DNA of 8,812 nucleotides from RGIG5675 sp050943435. Lineage in GTDB: Bacteria; Bacillota; Clostridia; Oscillospirales; Ruminococcaceae. Positions 6,536 through 8,812 of this stretch are shown piece by piece (position 1 is the stretch's first letter; each line of letters begins with the position of its first letter). The notes beneath the pieces were generated by a model, which was not told where the DNA came from, ran no database searches, and saw nothing but the letters and a program-made list of their open reading frames with translations. The stretch covers positions 1 to 8,812 of the forward strand of contig JBMNPE010000061.1 of assembly GCA_050943435.1 (NCBI GenBank). The letters are read 5' to 3'. The translations under genes were made by a program, and so were the position numbers.

Positions 6536-7285
6536 CTATACCCTCTTGAATGGAGATGCGCTGGCTGAACTGAGGATTATCCTTGCATCTGGAAGCCTGT
6601 CTGCAAGCATGTCCCTCAGAAGCTGCATGGAAGGGCTCTCTGTCTCAAAGTGCCCGGCAGAAATGATGCTAAGGCCGTTGTCAACCGCTTCTATGGCTTC
6701 ATTGTGCCTGCACTCGCCTGTGACGAGGAGGTCGCATCCCGCCTCCAGGGCGGTGCGGTACATGCTTCCGCCCGATCCGCCTATGACGGCTACTTTTTTC
6801 ACCGGCCTTCCGGCATCGGCGACCTCGACGAAACTGACGCCCAGGGCTTCCTTTACTTTTTCGGCAAATTTGAGGGCTGAGGTTTCGGGTACGGACCCCA
6901 TCTTCCCAGTAGGCTGATCACCAAGCGGAGCCACATCCTCAAGGGAGAGCAGATCCGCAAGCACTGTGTTGACGCCGGGATCTGCGTTGTCAAAATTGGT
7001 GTGTGCGGCAAATACCGATATTCCCTTTTTGACCGCCTCAAATACAGGATCGTTCTTTGATATGCACTTTATGCCGTGAAATATGGCCGGGTGGTGGCAG
7101 ACCACTGCGCCGCATCCAAGGCTCTCTGCCTCCGAAATGACCGGAAACGTGAGGTCGAGGGCCACAAGCACCGAATCGTATTCGTTGCCGCAGTCGACAA
7201 TCAGGCCTACATTGTCCCATTCCTCGGCTCCTGATTCCGGGGCTGCGTCGAAGAGCGCATCCAGCACCCTTTTGTTATCAAGCAT
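6536..7285 (-). CDS. Nif3-like dinuclear metal-centre protein (YqfO/YbgI, DUF34 family)
   Basis: A 249-residue cytoplasmic protein of the Nif3/DUF34 family, which forms hexameric rings with a two-metal site; its physiological reaction is not settled. Counting from the ATG at 7285: EWDNVGL at 22-28; metal ligands H64-H65 in HHP; H95 and D99 in AHTNFD; and H212 with E216 in GHFETE. The ligand set is complete. It is about the size of E. coli YbgI and lacks the PII-like insertion that lengthens Bacillus YqfO. An upstream in-frame ATG at 7306 has no ribosome site and would overlap trmK by 29 bases. The 7285 ATG has AGGT 7 bases upstream, begins where family members begin, and overlaps the trmK stop by 8 bases. 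The trmK-nif3 pairing is common in Firmicutes. Confidence 0.93.
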   Translation of the reverse strand: MLDNKRVLDALFDAAPESGAEEWDNVGLIVDCGNEYDSVLVALDLTFPVISEAESLGCGAVVCHHPAIFHGIKCISKNDPVFEAVKKGISVFAAHTNFDNADPGVNTVLADLLSLEDVAPLGDQPTGKMGSVPETSALKFAEKVKEALGVSFVEVADAGRPVKKVAVIGGSGGSMYRTALEAGCDLLVTGECRHNEAIEAVDNGLSIISAGHFETESPSMQLLRDMLADRLPDARIILSSASASPFKRV

Positions 7286-7988
7286 CCTTATTACCTGTCC
7301 TCTCATCTATATACGCTATTACGCGTCTTGCATATTCCGCCTTTGAGAAATCGGAATTTTCCGCCTCCAGGAGACCTTTCAGCATCCCGGAAAGCTTTTT
7401 CCTGACAGAACGATAATACCATAAGCCGCTGCCGGAAGGTGAAATGAGGCCCAGCTCCGCTTCCTCCGGGCTGAGCTTCCTCCTGTTCCCCGAATATACA
7501 GCCAGAATCGCTGTATAGAGCCTCCCGTTCTCCCTTGCGGGGACTTCTTTGTCTATGCGCCATCCTCTTTCATAGAGGCCCGACCTCATTTTCTCGTGAT
7601 GTGAAGACGGAACCAGAATAAGATGCCTGCCGCCTTCCTTAAGGAAAGGGGCCGAATCGATGATTCCGAAAGTGACATCGGGACCCAGGCCTGCAATTAT
7701 ATAATCGTCGGGCTCCCCGGAAGGTATGCCGTCAGCAAGCACGGTGGAAATGCGGTCCGAGAGGCCTCTGGATTTTATCAGCCCTGCTGCTTTTTGCAGG
7801 GGATCTGCATTTATGTCTGATGCAATCACCCTGGAGCATCTCCCGCTTTCAATAAGCCATACCGACAGCTTCCCGTGGTCGCAGCCTATGTCGGCGGCAG
7901 TGCACCCCTCTCTGACAAGAGAGCCTGCTGCGGCGAGTCTGGGGCCCAGGTAAATGGAATTTGTCGATTTTCTGCTCACTATATTCAC
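7278..7988 (-). CDS. trmK: TrmK-like tRNA (adenine22-N1)-methyltransferase
   Basis: A class I SAM-dependent methyltransferase. TrmK methylates N1 of adenine 22 in bacterial tRNAs. Numbering from the GTG at 7988 (236 residues; Bacillus TrmK is about 238): an LGPRL N-terminus near 14-18; SAM motif I ADIGCDHG at 32-39; IASDIN at 55-60; the family GMGG position as GLGP at 100-103; an LVPSSH segment at 125-130 where relatives have LQPN; and a basic/acidic helical C-terminal domain. The frame is open up to an ATG at 8102, but that extension lies inside the DUF1858 gene and across its terminator, so I reject it. GTG at 7988 or 7979 is likely; neither has a clear ribosome site. The 3' end overlaps nif3 by 8 bases. 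Family assignment is good; the signature substitutions leave activity on tRNA uncertain. Confidence 0.85.
   Translation of the reverse strand: MNIVSRKSTNSIYLGPRLAAAGSLVREGCTAADIGCDHGKLSVWLIESGRCSRVIASDINADPLQKAAGLIKSRGLSDRISTVLADGIPSGEPDDYIIAGLGPDVTFGIIDSAPFLKEGGRHLILVPSSHHEKMRSGLYERGWRIDKEVPARENGRLYTAILAVYSGNRRKLSPEEAELGLISPSGSGLWYYRSVRKKLSGMLKGLLEAENSDFSKAEYARRVIAYIDERTGNKDA
7293..7296 (-). promoter_or_regulatory. Ribosome binding site deciding the nif3-like start
   Basis: On the - strand AGGT, part of AGGACAGGT (7301-7293), lies 7 bases before the ATG at 7285. The alternative ATG at 7306 is preceded by an A/T-rich stretch with no Shine-Dalgarno match. Confidence 0.65.
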
Positions 7989-7993
7989 AAGAT

Positions 7994-8021
7994 AAAAAAA
8001 TGCCGCAGGAAGACTGCGGCA
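7994..8021 (-). terminator. Intrinsic terminator after the DUF1858 gene, abutting trmK
   Basis: Perfect 8-bp stem, TGCCGCAG (8001-8008) with CTGCGGCA (8014-8021), around a 5-base loop. On the - strand it is followed by seven T (complement of 7994-8000). It lies 16 bases after the DUF1858 stop and only 5 bases before the first usable trmK start. Confidence 0.92.
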
Positions 8022-8037
8022 CAGAGCATCTGTCCTC

Positions 8038-8280
8038 TCAGGCCTTTTCGGCTTCTTCTGTCTGGGCCTGCCCGGAAGGTTCTTTTGAAGCGAGATATGC
8101 ATTGAGCATGTCGATCAGCTCCTGGGGATCAATGCCGTGAACCATGCTTGCCTGCTCGATGGTCTCCCCCCACGAAGCAGGGCACCCGACGCAGAACATC
8201 CCGTTCTTGATGAATATCCCTGCCGTCTCCTGGTCGAAGCTTATGATATCTCCGATAATGCTGTTCTTGTCTACTACCAT
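8038..8280 (-). CDS. DUF1858 protein (hybrid-cluster-protein-associated redox disulfide domain)
   Basis: An 80-residue cytoplasmic protein whose first 65 residues form a DUF1858 domain. The family hallmark is visible: NGMFCVGC with Cys30 and Cys33 (CxxC), then ETIEQASMVHGID at 39-51 and ELIDMLNAYL at 54-63. The last 15 residues are a charged, probably disordered tail rich in Glu, Gln and Ala. Such proteins are found beside hybrid-cluster protein and other anaerobic redox genes and are thought to act as dithiol/disulfide or metal-binding partners, but no reaction is established. The start ATG has AAAGGA 8 bases upstream. It begins 27 bases after the Rrf2 regulator stop and is presumably co-transcribed with it; a strong terminator follows. 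Confidence 0.9.
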   Translation of the reverse strand: MVVDKNSIIGDIISFDQETAGIFIKNGMFCVGCPASWGETIEQASMVHGIDPQELIDMLNAYLASKEPSGQAQTEEAEKA

Positions 8281-8307
8281 TTCAGTATTCCTTTCAGAAG
8301 GGATTTT

Positions 8308-8769
8308 TCAGCTGTCCTTCTCATTGTTTTGATAGGTGAAATCCGACATCTCCGGCCTGATGATCTTGCCGTCCAGCAGGTCCTGGATCGTGATGGCGCC
8401 GAGATAGGTCTCTATGACCCTGTCGAGCCCCGCCCACATCGGGAAAGTGAGGCATTCAGACGCCATGCTGCAGCCTAGATGGCTGCCGTCGACGCAGGAG
8501 ACTGGAGCTACAGATCCCTCCGTCAGCCGGATTATGTCGCTTACACGGTACTCGGAAGGAGGACGCGTGAGGACGTACCCTCCGCCTTTTCCTCTGGTCC
8601 CGTTTACATATCCCGCTTTTACAAGCGAGGAAATGATGCTTTCGAGATATTTCCTCGAGATCGACTGCCTTTTGGAGATCTCCGCCACAGAGACGCGGCC
8701 CTCCCCGTAATGCTGGGAAAGATCCAGCATTATCCGCAGAGCATATCTCCCTTTCGTGGAAACTATCAT
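8308..8769 (-). CDS. Rrf2-family transcriptional regulator with Fe-S-type cysteines (IscR-like)
   Basis: A 153-residue DNA-binding protein. Winged helix-turn-helix at residues 1-80: STKGRYALRIMLDL at 4-17, recognition region SISRKYLESIISSLVKAG at 36-53, and the wing GTRGKGGGYVL at 57-67. In the sensory loop, Cys92, Cys100 and Cys106 have the C-x7-C-x5-C spacing common in clostridial members and comparable to the [2Fe-2S] ligands Cys92/98/104 of E. coli IscR, so it probably senses Fe-S status, redox or nitric oxide. It is followed by the DUF1858 gene, its likely target along with itself. No iscS or iscU follows, unlike classical iscR operons. The start ATG at 8769 has AGGA 10 bases upstream. 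Its exact signal and regulon cannot be read from here; it could instead be a CymR-like or NsrR-like member. Confidence 0.92.
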   Translation of the reverse strand: MIVSTKGRYALRIMLDLSQHYGEGRVSVAEISKRQSISRKYLESIISSLVKAGYVNGTRGKGGGYVLTRPPSEYRVSDIIRLTEGSVAPVSCVDGSHLGCSMASECLTFPMWAGLDRVIETYLGAITIQDLLDGKIIRPEMSDFTYQNNEKDS

Positions 8770-8812
8770 CAGAGCATTGTCCTAACGAGAAAAAACATAA
8801 TCCTATAATATC
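8770..8812 (-). promoter_or_regulatory. Leader and probable -10 region of the Rrf2-DUF1858 unit
   Basis: On the - strand the ribosome site AGGA (8783-8780) precedes the ATG. Further up are A/T-rich -10 candidates TATTAT (8810-8805) or GATTAT (8802-8797), where ATTAT occurs as a direct repeat with a 3-base spacer. The matching -35 element would lie beyond the window edge. I see no IscR-like palindrome in these 43 bases. Confidence 0.4.

Noticed and set aside
7286..7306. Longer start of the nif3-like gene at 7306
   Set aside because: No Shine-Dalgarno match precedes it, while the ATG at 7285 has one and matches the family N-terminus.
7989..8102. N-terminal extension of trmK to the ATG at 8102
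   Set aside because: It has no ribosome site, overlaps the DUF1858 coding sequence, translates straight through a perfect terminator hairpin and T-tract, and adds 38 residues absent from the family.

Overview
The window looks like a moderately GC-rich member of the Bacillota, probably class Clostridia. The pointers are AddA (the Firmicutes-type recombination nuclease), the trmK-nif3 gene pair, RqcH, an Rrf2 regulator next to a DUF1858 redox protein, and a cell-wall-anchored protein ending in a PRTGD-type sorting signal. Arginine is written mostly with AGG. I cannot name a genus. The sequence contains no RNA genes, CRISPR array, insertion sequence or phage genes that I can see.

Layout. From the left edge to 1708 (+ strand) runs the C-terminal half of addA, whose start lies outside the window. 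It converges on everything else, which is on the - strand, and the two transcription directions meet at a hairpin terminator near 1722-1768. Read along the - strand from the right edge, the order is: an Rrf2-family Fe-S-type regulator (8769-8308); a small DUF1858 CxxC protein (8280-8038); a strong intrinsic terminator (8021-7994); trmK (about 7988-7278); a nif3-like gene (7285-6536); rqcH (6533-4785); an alpha/beta hydrolase (4788-4045); an 85-bp gap with a dyad and a possible promoter; and a 719-residue surface protein (3959-1800).

How the parts fit. trmK, nif3, rqcH and the hydrolase overlap or nearly touch (8-bp overlap, 2-bp gap, ATGA overlap), so they form one translationally coupled operon. 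It mixes tRNA modification (TrmK), ribosome-associated quality control (RqcH) and two poorly understood proteins. The regulator and DUF1858 protein form a separate two-gene redox unit closed by its own terminator. That terminator sits directly against the trmK start, which leaves trmK expression unexplained.

The most unusual gene is the surface protein. It has a signal peptide, then a tandem duplication of two modules: a roughly 190-residue module I cannot assign to a family (A1, A2), and a module matching the Spy0128/FctA pilin isopeptide domain (B1, B2). A wall-sorting signal follows. The A2 copy has lost the lysine that A1 keeps in a CnaB-like VTKVW motif. The second standout is the hydrolase: its nucleophile elbow reads G-S-G-F-G, with Gly in place of the catalytic Ser, while the Asp and His candidates are retained. 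TrmK and RqcH also carry substitutions in family signature motifs.
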